From positions 1 to 52,274 of the forward strand of contig NZ_BCNV01000014.1 in NCBI RefSeq assembly GCF_001570725.1: 52,274 nucleotides of DNA. Reading direction: 5' to 3'. Of this stretch, positions 1 to 8,065 are shown one piece after another. The notes under the pieces were generated by a model. The model ran no database searches and was not told where the DNA came from. It saw only the letters and a list, made by a program, of their open reading frames with translations. Each line of letters opens with the position of its first letter. Position 1 is the first letter of the stretch. A program made the position numbers and the translations under genes. This DNA is from Paenibacillus amylolyticus (GTDB taxonomy: Bacteria > Bacillota > Bacilli > Paenibacillales > Paenibacillaceae).

Positions 1-161
1 TCCGGTAGTTGTCCCAAACTTGAGGGCAGGTTGCCTACGTGTTACTCACCCGTCCGCCGCTAAGTATCAAGAAAGCAAGCTTCCTATCAACTCCGCTCGA
101 CTTGCATGTATTAGGCATGCCGCCAGCGTTCGTCCTGAGCCAGGATCAAACTCTCCAATAA
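1..161 (-). rRNA. rrs: 16S rRNA, 5' end only (partial)
   Basis: The reverse strand reads GAGAGTTTGATCCTGGCTC and continues through the first variable region to the edge of the window. This is the start of a bacterial 16S rRNA. The V1 stretch, with its AGCTTGCTT loop, resembles Paenibacillus. The mature 5' end is estimated a few bases before GAGAGTTTGATC. The rest of the gene lies outside the window. Confidence 0.97.
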
Positions 162-352
162 AGTATTGAAAAGAGCGATAAGCTCACTTTGAATCTGACG
201 AGATTAAAAATCTCATTTGTGCTCCAGCCGATCCAAGCCAAGGCTTGCCTCCAACTTTCGCGTTCATTCTGCAAGCAGAATGTTTACTCACTCGTTGTTC
301 AGTTTTCAAAGATCAAACTTGTTTTTTCATCACCATTTTCTCTCAGCGGCGA
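162..352 (-). other. rRNA operon leader with boxA and processing hairpin
   Basis: This is transcribed spacer between the rrn promoters and 16S. On the minus strand, 301-315 reads TGATCTTTGAAAACT, close to the boxA/leader sequence of Bacillus rRNA operons that loads the antitermination complex. A perfect 18-base palindrome at 265-282 (CATTCTGC AA GCAGAATG) could form a short leader hairpin. Short ORFs on the plus strand here are chance readings. Confidence 0.7.
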
Positions 353-389
353 CTTTTATAATATATCACACTTCGTTTGTTTTGGTCAA
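353..389 (-). promoter_or_regulatory. rrn promoter P2 (downstream)
   Basis: Minus-strand -35 TTGACC (384-389), an 18-base spacer and -10 TATATT (360-365), upstream of the 16S leader. This is the proximal one of two tandem sigma-A-type promoters. Confidence 0.65.
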
Positions 390-480
390 GTGTTTTTTTG
401 AAATTCTTTTTTCGAAGCTCGTAATGAACTTCTTTATTTCATCAAAAGCATGTAACCAAGCAAGCAAAGCAACGAGATAT

Positions 481-510
481 AATGTACCATATAAATATCT
501 CCGAAGTCAA
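481..510 (-). promoter_or_regulatory. rrn promoter P1 (upstream)
   Basis: Minus-strand -35 TTGACT (505-510), an 18-base spacer and -10 TACATT (481-486). It lies immediately after the bofA stop codon. Tandem promoters are typical of Bacillus-type rRNA operons. Confidence 0.55.
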
Positions 511-780
511 CTATCTAAACAAAGAAATTTTCAATCCCAATAATAGCCCCACACCCGGCAATCCTAAAACAGTTACAGTTCCTATGGTTGCAGGGTTCAG
601 AGGGATATAGGTTCCAGTTAACCAGCCGGAATAATTGACGATATATATACCTACTGCTGCCAACACCAGATGAATTCCAAACGATGTGAAAAACGATACA
701 CCTATCCGCTTTCTGAATAAAATAACGATAAGCCCCAATAATGATATAACCAATACACTTCCCAATATGATACTCTTCAC
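511..780 (-). CDS. bofA: BofA, inhibitor of pro-sigma-K processing
   Basis: Small hydrophobic protein of about 89 residues with two membrane segments separated by a short loop, and a C-terminus containing GLPGVGLLLGLKI as in the BofA family. In B. subtilis BofA sits in the outer forespore membrane with SpoIVFA and holds the SpoIVFB protease inactive until the forespore signal arrives. The start is set at GTG 780, because GGAGGTG ends six bases before it; an upstream ATG (795) contains that ribosome site and is unlikely to be used. The position between yaaL and an rrn operon matches the B. subtilis order recR-yaaL-bofA-rrn. Confidence 0.9.
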   Translation of the reverse strand: MKSIILGSVLVISLLGLIVILFRKRIGVSFFTSFGIHLVLAAVGIYIVNYSGWLTGTYIPLNPATIGTVTVLGLPGVGLLLGLKISLFR

Positions 781-814
781 ATCCAACACCTCCATGTATA
801 GTGTAATTCTGAAT

Positions 815-1090
815 CTACATACTAATCCCTCGCTGTGTTTCAACCTCATCATTAGCTCTGGCACGTTTGGCTCTCTTTAAATGGATCTGATACTTCCGCT
901 CGGCCGCCTCCAATACATAGATGGCATAATCAATCTCATCTTGCCCCTGCGCTTCTTCGAACTGTCTCATAGCCCGTTCCCATTCCTGCTTTGCCGTCTG
1001 AATATCTGTATAGATCTGGTCCGCCTCAAGATCCTTCAACATTCTGTTGTGTTTCTCTACCGAGTTCCGTGTATTCCGCCACATAAACAT
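815..1090 (-). CDS. yaaL: YaaL family protein (DUF2508)
   Basis: 91 residues, highly charged and mostly helical, rich in Glu, Lys, Arg and Gln, with a central EWERAMRQFEEAQ stretch. It matches the small DUF2508/YaaL family, whose function is unknown and which is found next to recR and bofA in Bacillus relatives. A strong AGGAGGAG ribosome site precedes ATG 1090. The gene ends shortly before bofA, so the two are probably cotranscribed. The identification rests mainly on synteny and general character. Confidence 0.8.
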   Translation of the reverse strand: MFMWRNTRNSVEKHNRMLKDLEADQIYTDIQTAKQEWERAMRQFEEAQGQDEIDYAIYVLEAAERKYQIHLKRAKRARANDEVETQRGISM

Positions 1091-1179
1091 AAGCTCTCCT
1101 CCTCCTGATCAGCACAGCATATTCTCATACTTATCAGGGAAAGGACAAACTTAGAACTTGGACGTTTCATTTTAATCAT

Positions 1180-1207
1180 AAAAAAAGAGAGCCCTAGGGC
1201 TCTCTTT
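1180..1207 (-). terminator. Terminator downstream of recR
   Basis: Nine-base-pair stem AGAGAGCCC/GGGCTCTCT with a two-base loop, followed on the minus strand by seven T. It separates recR from yaaL-bofA. Confidence 0.85.
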
Positions 1208-1276
1208 GCACATCAAAGCATATTTAGCATCCGAAGTTTCTATGGAAGTATGCTGTGCGAAACCAATTCTAACACA

Positions 1277-1876
1277 CTAACGCATCTCCCTACGCCCTTC
1301 CAGCGCTTTGGAAAGAGTCACTTCATCCGCATACTCCAGATCGCCACCTACAGGCAATCCATGGGCAATCCGGGTCACACTAATCTCAAACGGACGCACC
1401 AGGCGGGAGATGTACATCGCTGTAGCCTCACCCTCAATATTGGGGTTCGTCGCCAGAATGATCTCTTTTATCCGTTCATCACTTAATCGAATCAGGAGTT
1501 CCTTCAAACGGATATCGTCTGGGCCAATTCCCTCCATAGGTGAAATCGCACCCTGTAACACATGATAGTACCCATCGAATTCCTTGGTGCGCTCCATCGC
1601 CACCAAATCCTTCGAATCCTGGACTACACAGATTACAGAGACATCCCTGGACTTATCCTGACAGATGCGACACGGATCCGTATCGGTGATATTACAACAC
1701 ACAGAGCAGTAATGAAGGTTACGCTTCACACTCACGAGTGCTTTGGCAAAATCGATAACGTCATCTTCCTTCATGTTAAGCACATGAAAAGCTAAACGCG
1801 CCGCAGTCTTGGGACCCACACCCGGCAACCGGGTGAAGGCATCAATCAGCTTGGCTATCGGTTCGGGATAATACAA
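1277..1876 (-). CDS. recR: Recombination mediator protein RecR
   Basis: 199 residues, the normal RecR length. An N-terminal helix-hairpin-helix (LPGVGPKTAARLAF, about residues 18-31) is followed by a C4 zinc finger (CSVCCNITDTDPCRIC, about 57-72) and a Toprim domain with the acidic EGEATA motif. RecR works with RecF and RecO to load RecA on single-stranded gaps. The start is a TTG at 1876, preceded by AAAGGAG about ten bases upstream. It follows ybaB directly and forms the dnaX-ybaB-recR recombination/replication cluster conserved in many bacteria. Confidence 0.97.
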   Translation of the reverse strand: MYYPEPIAKLIDAFTRLPGVGPKTAARLAFHVLNMKEDDVIDFAKALVSVKRNLHYCSVCCNITDTDPCRICQDKSRDVSVICVVQDSKDLVAMERTKEFDGYYHVLQGAISPMEGIGPDDIRLKELLIRLSDERIKEIILATNPNIEGEATAMYISRLVRPFEISVTRIAHGLPVGGDLEYADEVTLSKALEGRREMR

Positions 1877-1911
1877 TCGATTGTGTCTCCTTTGACAGGA
1901 TCAATTTTTAA

Positions 1912-2223
1912 TTAAAATAATCCCGGAATATTCATACCGCCTGTGAACTTGCCCATATCCTTGTTGGCAATCTCATCAGCCTTGGCCATTGCATCATTAA
2001 CAGCTGTCATAACGAGATCCTGCAACATTTCAACATCTTCCGGATCTACCGCTTCAGGTTTGATCGTGATAGCAAGCAATTTCTTGTGTCCGTTGACTTC
2101 AGCCGTCACAACACCGCCACCCGAAGTACCTTGGACCGTTTTGTCCGCCAGTTCCTCTTGTGCTTTCAGCATTTGCTCCTGCATTTTCTTCACTTGTTTC
2201 ATCATTTGGTTCATGTTGTTCAT
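1912..2223 (-). CDS. ybaB: YbaB/EbfC family nucleoid-associated protein
   Basis: 103 residues beginning with a Met- and Gln-rich helix (MNNMNQMMKQVKKMQEQM) and containing the conserved GGGVVTAEVNGHKKLL strand region. This is the YbaB/EbfC fold, a dimeric DNA-binding protein (YaaK in B. subtilis). It lies between dnaX and recR, the standard position of the family. AAAGGAG precedes the ATG by a few bases. The family binds DNA, but its precise role is not settled. Confidence 0.95.
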   Translation of the reverse strand: MNNMNQMMKQVKKMQEQMLKAQEELADKTVQGTSGGGVVTAEVNGHKKLLAITIKPEAVDPEDVEMLQDLVMTAVNDAMAKADEIANKDMGKFTGGMNIPGLF

Positions 2224-2264
2224 AATTGTTCATCTCCTTTGTTATGGTTATCGCGCTATGCGCA

Positions 2265-4010
2265 TTATTCTTTGATCACTACAAGGTCCTCACCAAAGAG
2301 CTGGATGGCTTCATCAATCCAAGGCTGTTTGTTGCCTGAACCGCCGTCTTCATGCTCAGGTTCAAGCTTAAAGTCCTCCTTTGGCGCTTCAGAAGCTCCT
2401 TCCATTGCCCCGGTCCAATCTTTGAGCATCATCGTCACCAAACGTGCCGGACGCCCAAGTTGTTCGGACAACACCCGCTCAATAACTTCGCGGTTAGCCT
2501 GCTTCTCCGTCGTTTCACGGTGGATATTGTTTTTAAAAGCAACCAGAACGTTGTCTTCAAGCAATGATACCGGCTCACCATCCACAAACCAGGCATGAAC
2601 GGTAACCCGCTCTTCCTTCACTCGCTGAAGGATCTGACTCCATTTTTTGCTGATCTCTGTGAACTCAGGAGCTCCCTTGCGCGCAACATATTGATCCAAC
2701 TGTGAAGGAAGCTTCGCAGGCGAGTTCCCTCTCGATACAGGGGCTCTTGTTGCCGGACGCGATGGAGCACTTGATGCACCCTCTCCACCAGACAACCCAC
2801 TTTTAAGTGCTCGATCCAGTTTCTTCTCCAGCTCAGCAAGTTGCTGCTTCAAGCGGTTGATCTCTCCCCCATCAGCAGGTGCCGCATGAGACGAAGCTCC
2901 AACTTGAACAGAAGCCTCTCCTTGTGCTGGAATACTACACAGTTTAAGCAACGCGACTTCAAATAATGTCTGTGGCTGTACCGCGTACTTCATCTCACTC
3001 TGGTACCGATTAAGGGTGTCGATCATATGGAACAGTTGTTCCTTTGTGAAGGAATCGGCCATATCACGGAAAGATTCCGGATTAAGTACCCGATCCGTCA
3101 GTTTATCTGCATCAGGCACCATCTTAATCATAAGCAAATCACGGAAATAATACAGTAAATTCTCCATGCACTTGTCTGCACTCTTTCCTTCGTGCATGAA
3201 GCCTTCAATCATCTGCAAAATGTGACCAACATCACCTTTGAGTAGCGAAGCAGCCAATTTGGCAAATTGCTCTGAAGCAATTCCACCAGTCATATCCATA
3301 ACCTGCTGGTACGTTACTCGTCCATCCGTAAATGAAGAGATCTGATCCAGCACACTAAGTGCATCCCTCATTCCACCGTCCGATAAACGGGCAATGTATT
3401 GGAGTGCATCCTGGTCAGCTTCCATGCCTTCCTGTTCACAGATCAGTGTAAGCCTTGCTGTCTGCTCCTCCAGGGAAACCCGACGAAAATCAAATCGCTG
3501 ACAACGCGATATAATGGTAGCCGGTAGGCGATGTGGTTCCGTTGTTGCCAAAATAAACATCACATGTGGTGGTGGCTCCTCCAATGTTTTGAGTAAAGCA
3601 TTGAATGCCTCCGTCGTCAGCATGTGCACTTCATCAATAATATAGACTTTCTGCCGGACTTCGGTTGGCGCATATTTAACCTTTTCCCGAAGATCACGGA
3701 TTTCCTCAACGCCTCGATTGGATGCAGCATCAATCTCCTGCACATCCATCACAGCGCCAGTCGTAATCCTGCGGCAAGCTTCACACTCGTTACAAGGTTC
3801 AGGCGCAGGTCCACGTTCGCAGTTCACAGCTTTGGCCAAAATCTTGGCGGCACTTGTCTTTCCCGTTCCTCTGGGCCCGCTAAATAAGTAGGCATGGGAA
3901 GTCCGCTGTTCACGAATCGCGTTCTGCAAGGTCTGAATAATATGCTGTTGTCCCACCATATCTTGAAACGACTGGGGACGCCAAGCCCGGTATAACGCGA
4001 TATGCTCCAT
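2265..4010 (-). CDS. dnaX: DNA polymerase III subunit tau/gamma
   Basis: 581 residues. The AAA+ clamp-loader module has Walker A GPRGTGKTS (about 45-53), a four-Cys zinc module (CERGPAPEPCNECEAC, about 64-79), Walker B IDEVHML (about 125-131) and sensor ATTEPHRLP. A proline- and serine-rich linker (about 390-440) leads to a C-terminal tau domain for polymerase contact. The product organises the replisome and loads the sliding clamp. The length is close to B. subtilis DnaX. No convincing programmed frameshift signal for a short gamma form was seen by eye. It heads the dnaX-ybaB-recR operon. Confidence 0.97.
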   Translation of the reverse strand: MEHIALYRAWRPQSFQDMVGQQHIIQTLQNAIREQRTSHAYLFSGPRGTGKTSAAKILAKAVNCERGPAPEPCNECEACRRITTGAVMDVQEIDAASNRGVEEIRDLREKVKYAPTEVRQKVYIIDEVHMLTTEAFNALLKTLEEPPPHVMFILATTEPHRLPATIISRCQRFDFRRVSLEEQTARLTLICEQEGMEADQDALQYIARLSDGGMRDALSVLDQISSFTDGRVTYQQVMDMTGGIASEQFAKLAASLLKGDVGHILQMIEGFMHEGKSADKCMENLLYYFRDLLMIKMVPDADKLTDRVLNPESFRDMADSFTKEQLFHMIDTLNRYQSEMKYAVQPQTLFEVALLKLCSIPAQGEASVQVGASSHAAPADGGEINRLKQQLAELEKKLDRALKSGLSGGEGASSAPSRPATRAPVSRGNSPAKLPSQLDQYVARKGAPEFTEISKKWSQILQRVKEERVTVHAWFVDGEPVSLLEDNVLVAFKNNIHRETTEKQANREVIERVLSEQLGRPARLVTMMLKDWTGAMEGASEAPKEDFKLEPEHEDGGSGNKQPWIDEAIQLFGEDLVVIKE

Positions 4011-4129
4011 GATGCGTTACCTTCCTTCCACTTCGCATTCGAGTCCTTTGTCGTTCCCCTATTATACTATATTCCGGGGTGAATCCAAACTTTATCTGAC
4101 TCATTCATGCGTGGTTTTTTAAGACATAT

Positions 4130-4168
4130 CAAAAAGACCCCTGCATACATACAACTGCAAAGGTCTCT
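4130..4168 (-). terminator. Terminator of the SRP RNA gene
   Basis: Minus-strand stem AGACC..TGCAG with GCA..GGGGTCT, followed by five T, just downstream of the SRP RNA 3' end. The loop is about ten bases. Confidence 0.7.
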
Positions 4169-4181
4169 ACATTTAAATGGT

Positions 4182-4453
4182 AAGCCGTGCACCTGCTATC
4201 GATATTTGCGATCCAAGTGGCACCCCTGAACAATAGCTCGGGCTAGGCAACCCTCCGGCACAAGAGTGATCTCACTTATGGCTGCTTCCTTCCGGACCTG
4301 ACCAGGTTCATGAGTACTCATTGCGGAGGACCCAACCGTCAACACCACGTTTAGGGACCAAACCTCACATCGACAAAACCTCTAGCAGGAATTCAACCTC
4401 GCTATAGCGGATTGCGAGTTACAGGGCACCGCTACCTCCCCATCTAGCACGGT
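4182..4453 (-). ncRNA. ffs: Signal recognition particle RNA (large, scRNA type)
   Basis: About 272 bases on the minus strand. The SRP54-binding helix is diagnostic: CAGGTCCGGAAGGAAGCAGC near the middle. The 5' part carries the Alu-domain segment GGGGAGGTAGCGGTGCCCTG. The ends ACCGTGC (4447-4453) and GCACGGC (4184-4190) pair to close the molecule. This is the Bacillus scRNA architecture, not the short E. coli 4.5S form. It binds Ffh and the Alu part contacts the ribosome for membrane targeting. It lies upstream of dnaX, as scr does in B. subtilis. Confidence 0.97.
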
Positions 4454-4460
4454 AAGAAAT

Positions 4461-4489
4461 AGTATAACGTAAGGTTATCCAAATTGCAA
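4461..4489 (-). promoter_or_regulatory. Promoter of the SRP RNA gene
   Basis: Minus-strand -35 TTGCAA (4484-4489), a 17-base spacer and -10 TATACT (4461-4466). The spacing to the RNA 5' end (about 7 bases) fits a transcription start exactly at ACCGTGC. Confidence 0.75.
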
Positions 4490-4530
4490 CCAGAAGGAAC
4501 GCGTAGACAACTAGGCACACATAAAACATA

Positions 4531-4557
4531 TAAAAACCCCTGCCAGTTCAGCAGGGG
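4531..4557 (-). terminator. Terminator of rpmE
   Basis: Stem CCCCTGC/GCAGGGG with a seven-base loop, followed on the minus strand by TTTTTAT. Confidence 0.85.
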
Positions 4558-4599
4558 TGGGTTGGATGCAATTAGCAGACAACTCCGAGAATTGTCCTA

Positions 4600-4797
4600 T
4601 TAGATTCCGTATTTCTTCTTGAAACGATCAACACGGCCGCCAGCATCGATAAACTTCTGTTTACCTGTGAAGAACGGGTGGCACGCGGAGCAAATCTCTA
4701 CACGAAGTCCGTCTTTAACCGAACCTGTCTCAAAAGTATTCCCGCAAGCGCAAGATACTTGACCAATCGTGTAATTAGGATGAATTGCTTCTTTCAT
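4600..4797 (-). CDS. rpmE: 50S ribosomal protein L31, zinc-binding form
   Basis: 65 residues of the L31 family. It keeps the four zinc ligands C16, C18, C36 and C39 and ends in the basic KKKYGI tail, so it is the zinc-containing (C+) form used when zinc is plentiful. Ribosomes of zinc-starved Bacillota usually swap to a Cys-less paralogue elsewhere. It has its own ribosome site (AAAGAGGTGAAAG) and a strong terminator. In B. subtilis rpmE follows rho; here a radical SAM gene lies between them. Confidence 0.97.
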   Translation of the reverse strand: MKEAIHPNYTIGQVSCACGNTFETGSVKDGLRVEICSACHPFFTGKQKFIDAGGRVDRFKKKYGI

Positions 4798-4899
4798 TAC
4801 CTTTCACCTCTTTCCGCCCTGAGCCTCAAGCGGACCCAGAGTAAATGGCACAACTCTGAGATTATAACACGGCCTATTGCCTGTTGCAATCCATTATTG

Positions 4900-6174
4900 T
4901 TAAGAGGTAATCAACCGTTTAGGGCGTGCCATTCCAGCTGGTGGAACGTGGGTATACGAACCAATCACCACATCAGGCAGCTCGTCTTCAAAGATCTCAA
5001 TCATCTGCTTCATACCTAAGATATCGCCTTGAGCTGGAGGAATTAATTCCAAGTAGCTCTCCGGATCAATATTGAGATTACGCATCTGAATCAGACGTAG
5101 ATCCGTTCTTCGTGCAAACTCAATCATTGCCTCGATCTCTTCTTCACGATCTGTTACGCCCGGGAAAATCAAATAGTTAATGGATGTGTATACGCCTTGC
5201 TGCGCCGCGTATTTCATCGACTTCTCGACATTAGCCAAGGTATAACCACGTGGCTTATAGTAGGCGTTATAATGGTCATCCAGTGCACTAATTGTACTTA
5301 CACGCATCAGATCCAATCCAGCGTCTACAATACCTCTAATGTGATCGTTCAGACCAGCATTAGTATTAATGTTGATATACCCCATATCCGTTACAGAACG
5401 CACTTCACGAATCGCTTCAATAATCAGCTTGGCCTGCGTGGAGGGCTCCCCTTCACAACCTTGTCCAAAGCTAATGATGGATTCCGGCGTTTTCAGGTGT
5501 TCCATCATGACCTGGACAATCTCATCCACACGCGGACGGAAGTTCATACGAGTCTGCGGTGAAACAAAGCCACTGTCATCCGGTTGCTCGGAGATACATC
5601 CGAAACAGCCCGCATTACAGGAATAAGATACCGGTACTCCGCCTTCCCAACGATTCAGGAACGTGTTCGACGAAGTTAGACATTCATATCCCAGTGCACA
5701 ATTGGACAGGTGGGTATAAAGGCGGTTCTCGGGATATTGCTCCGTCAACCGTTTAACTCCGGAACGCACATCGTCCCGATCACAGTTCAGCGGATTCCAT
5801 TTGTCGGGACTATCCGACTTCGAAGCCGTGACATAGAAACCGCCGTCTTTCCAAACTACTGCGGAATAACCGAACAACGGCAACTTATACTCCTTATCCG
5901 TCTTCACATAACCAGGGAGACACAAACGAGTGAATCCTTGTGGAAGCAACGCACCTACAGCCTGTGTGTCGGTTGGCATTGGGAGCATCTCACCTGTGTC
6001 CGGGTCCATACCAATGGGCCGGGTACTTGGGAGTCCAACCAACGTTGCACCCTCTGGCAAAGGAATCAACTCATCCTCCATAATCTCAACGATCATATCT
6101 CCACTGCGGGCAAGCCCGTACAGGGAAGGGTGATCAAATACATTACCTTTTTCATCTGCGTATACTAAATACAT
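4900..6174 (-). CDS. Radical SAM protein of unknown function
   Basis: 424 residues. The 4Fe-4S/SAM motif is CNAGCFGC, with cysteines at 186, 190 and 193 (C-x3-C-x2-C), unusually far from the N-terminus. The first 180 residues form an extra domain with four further cysteines (85, 131, 159, 165). Downstream are the glycine-rich SAM region (SFGQGCEGEPS) and a TIM-barrel-like core. No SPASM-type Cys cluster is visible at the C-terminus. The gene sits between rho and rpmE with short gaps, suggesting cotranscription. The substrate is unknown. A housekeeping or RNA/protein modification role is only a guess from context. Confidence 0.8.
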   Translation of the reverse strand: MYLVYADEKGNVFDHPSLYGLARSGDMIVEIMEDELIPLPEGATLVGLPSTRPIGMDPDTGEMLPMPTDTQAVGALLPQGFTRLCLPGYVKTDKEYKLPLFGYSAVVWKDGGFYVTASKSDSPDKWNPLNCDRDDVRSGVKRLTEQYPENRLYTHLSNCALGYECLTSSNTFLNRWEGGVPVSYSCNAGCFGCISEQPDDSGFVSPQTRMNFRPRVDEIVQVMMEHLKTPESIISFGQGCEGEPSTQAKLIIEAIREVRSVTDMGYININTNAGLNDHIRGIVDAGLDLMRVSTISALDDHYNAYYKPRGYTLANVEKSMKYAAQQGVYTSINYLIFPGVTDREEEIEAMIEFARRTDLRLIQMRNLNIDPESYLELIPPAQGDILGMKQMIEIFEDELPDVVIGSYTHVPPAGMARPKRLITS

Positions 6175-6270
6175 GATGTTCTCCTCACATCTAATGGGTT
6201 AAACCTAACGACGAGTGTATTGTAAAATTCACAGCAACGCTGTAAAAGCATGTTATTGGTCGAACGACAC

Positions 6271-7596
6271 TTATGTCGATGTACCTGACGTAGCTGTCTG
6301 TCTCGGTGAGCGACGGGTTGTTGTTGTCCCCGAATTACTTGTCGGACCATTACCAGCTGAATCAAATGCCGCCAAAAACTCTGCATTCGTTTTGCTGTTA
6401 CGAAGTTTCTTGAGGAAGCCTTCGACAAAGTCATGGGAATCATTCATGTTCTTACGAATCGTCCAGATCGTATCCAGCTCTTCCTTGCTGAGCAATACTT
6501 CTTCACGACGCGTACCAGAACGACGAATGTCGATCGCCGGGAATATGCGACGCTCTGCCAGACGACGGTCCAGATGCAGCTCCATATTACCCGTACCCTT
6601 AAACTCTTCATAAATGACGTCATCCATACGTGATCCGGTATCAATCAATGCTGTTGCCAGGATGGTCAGGCTTCCGCCTTCTTCCACATTCCGGGCAGAA
6701 CCGAAGAAACGTTTTGGACGATGGAACGCAGCCGGGTCAATACCACCACTAAGTGTACGACCGGATGGTGGAATAACCAGGTTATATGCACGAGCAAGAC
6801 GCGTAATGCTATCCAGCAGGATCACGACATCCTTTTTCGCCTCAACCAGACGAAGCGCACGCTCAAGTACCAACTCTGCCACCTTGATATGATTCTCAGG
6901 CAGTTCATCGAATGTCGAAGCCACAACTTCCCCTTTTACCGAACGCGACATATCCGTTACTTCCTCTGGACGTTCATCAATCAACAGGACAAACAGTTCA
7001 ATTTCAGGATTGTTAGTTGAGATGCTGTTGGCAATTTCTTTGAGGAGAAGCGTTTTACCCGCTTTGGGAGGTGCTACGATCAATCCGCGCTGTCCCAATC
7101 CTACCGGGGCGAGCACATCCATAATGCGTGTGGACAAATGGTTGGGGGATGTTTCGAGAACCAGTTTTTTCTGCGGATACAGTGGGGTTAGTGCCGGGAA
7201 GTGAAGTCGCTCTGCAGCCGCCGATGGATTCTCACCATTTACAGCGTTGACTTGCAACAATCCGAAGTATCTCTCGTTTTCCTTAGGCGTTCTACACTTA
7301 CCTGATACAAGGTCACCTGTTCTTAGGTCAAACTTGCGAATCTGAGAAGCTGAGATGTAGATGTCTTCCGTACTTGGCAAGTAGTTAATGGGTCTTAAGA
7401 ATCCGTAACCTTCAGGTAAAATCTCGAGTACGCCTTGCATGAACATCAGACCGCTCTGTTCAGCTTGTGCGCGTAATATAGCAAAGATTAATTCTTTCTT
7501 TTTTAACGTACCATAGTAAGGTATCTGATATTTTTTGGCCAGCTTGTAGAGGTCCGTTAATTTCATTTCTTCCAAATCGGAAATTTGTAGATCCAT
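6271..7596 (-). CDS. rho: Transcription termination factor Rho
   Basis: 441 residues. The N-terminal Rho_N helical domain is followed by a cold-shock-like RNA-binding fold (GYGFLRP), then the RecA-type ATPase with Walker A PPKAGKT (about 182-188), the Q-loop region (VVASTFDELPENH) and an R-loop (GGIDPAAFHRPKRFFGSARN). It is a hexameric RNA helicase that ends untranslated transcripts; in Bacillus it curbs antisense transcription and affects sporulation and motility. A short Ser/Thr/Gly-rich tail after residue 410 is low complexity. ATG 7596 has AGGTGG upstream. Confidence 0.97.
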   Translation of the reverse strand: MDLQISDLEEMKLTDLYKLAKKYQIPYYGTLKKKELIFAILRAQAEQSGLMFMQGVLEILPEGYGFLRPINYLPSTEDIYISASQIRKFDLRTGDLVSGKCRTPKENERYFGLLQVNAVNGENPSAAAERLHFPALTPLYPQKKLVLETSPNHLSTRIMDVLAPVGLGQRGLIVAPPKAGKTLLLKEIANSISTNNPEIELFVLLIDERPEEVTDMSRSVKGEVVASTFDELPENHIKVAELVLERALRLVEAKKDVVILLDSITRLARAYNLVIPPSGRTLSGGIDPAAFHRPKRFFGSARNVEEGGSLTILATALIDTGSRMDDVIYEEFKGTGNMELHLDRRLAERRIFPAIDIRRSGTRREEVLLSKEELDTIWTIRKNMNDSHDFVEGFLKKLRNSKTNAEFLAAFDSAGNGPTSNSGTTTTRRSPRQTATSGTST

Positions 7597-7696
7597 ATAA
7601 TAACCACCTATTCAATTAATAAGTCCGTGTGAAATGGATAGTTTCGCTAGATGTTCCGGCTATAGAGCGTAGCATCTGCCACAATCTCTTCTGTCC

Positions 7697-7726
7697 ATTG
7701 TACGGAATGTAACCGTTATAATGCAA
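7697..7726 (-). promoter_or_regulatory. Candidate promoter of rho
   Basis: Minus-strand -35 TTGCAT (7721-7726), an 18-base spacer and -10 TACAAT (7697-7702). This leaves a leader of about 95 bases before rho. Confidence 0.5.
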
Positions 7727-7908
7727 ATACTTGTCTTTGAGTGTAAGTTTCCGGGTGGGATGGCCAATATTCGGCAAGATCCGCTAATGAGTGAACACGA
7801 TGCATTGAGGCGATCAATCCGGATAGACCGGCTATGGAGCGCAGGTTCAAACAAAACCGGGGGTTGGGGAAGAGAAATGATGTTCTTACAGCCATATGAA
7901 GTTTGACT
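7727..7908. other. Noncoding stretch between murA terminator and rho promoter
   Basis: No gene is supported here: the overlapping short ORFs on both strands lack ribosome sites. B. subtilis carries glpX between murAB and rho, and no trace of it is visible. A short near-repeat is present: CCGGCTATAGAGCGTAG near 7657 and CCGGCTATGGAGCGCAG near 7830. Its meaning is unknown. Confidence 0.5.
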
Positions 7909-7968
7909 CAAAAAAAGACCCTCCGGTAAAGGAAACAGAAACATTTCGTCTTATGCCGGAGAGACTGA
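7909..7968 (-). terminator. Terminator of murA
   Basis: Minus-strand stem AGTCTCTCCGG with CCGGAGGGTCT (one mismatch, one G-T pair), a loop of more than 30 bases, then seven T. The long loop is unusual, but the T run and strong stem support a terminator. Confidence 0.65.
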
Positions 7969-8065
7969 GAACTCTATTAAAACAGGTTTACCCAATTACT
8001 GAAAGGATATGCAGTTCAGTTAAAATAAACATGTGTATGACTGAATCATGCATGATACTGCCATA

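Noticed and set aside
217..543. Plus-strand ORFs in the rrn leader
   Set aside because: They run antisense to the leader and its promoters, with no ribosome site.
2265..4010. Programmed frameshift in dnaX giving a gamma form
   Set aside because: No clear slippery heptamer with a downstream stem was visible.
7660..7944. 94-residue minus-strand ORF between murA and rho
   Set aside because: No ribosome site; it overlaps the murA terminator and the candidate rho promoter.
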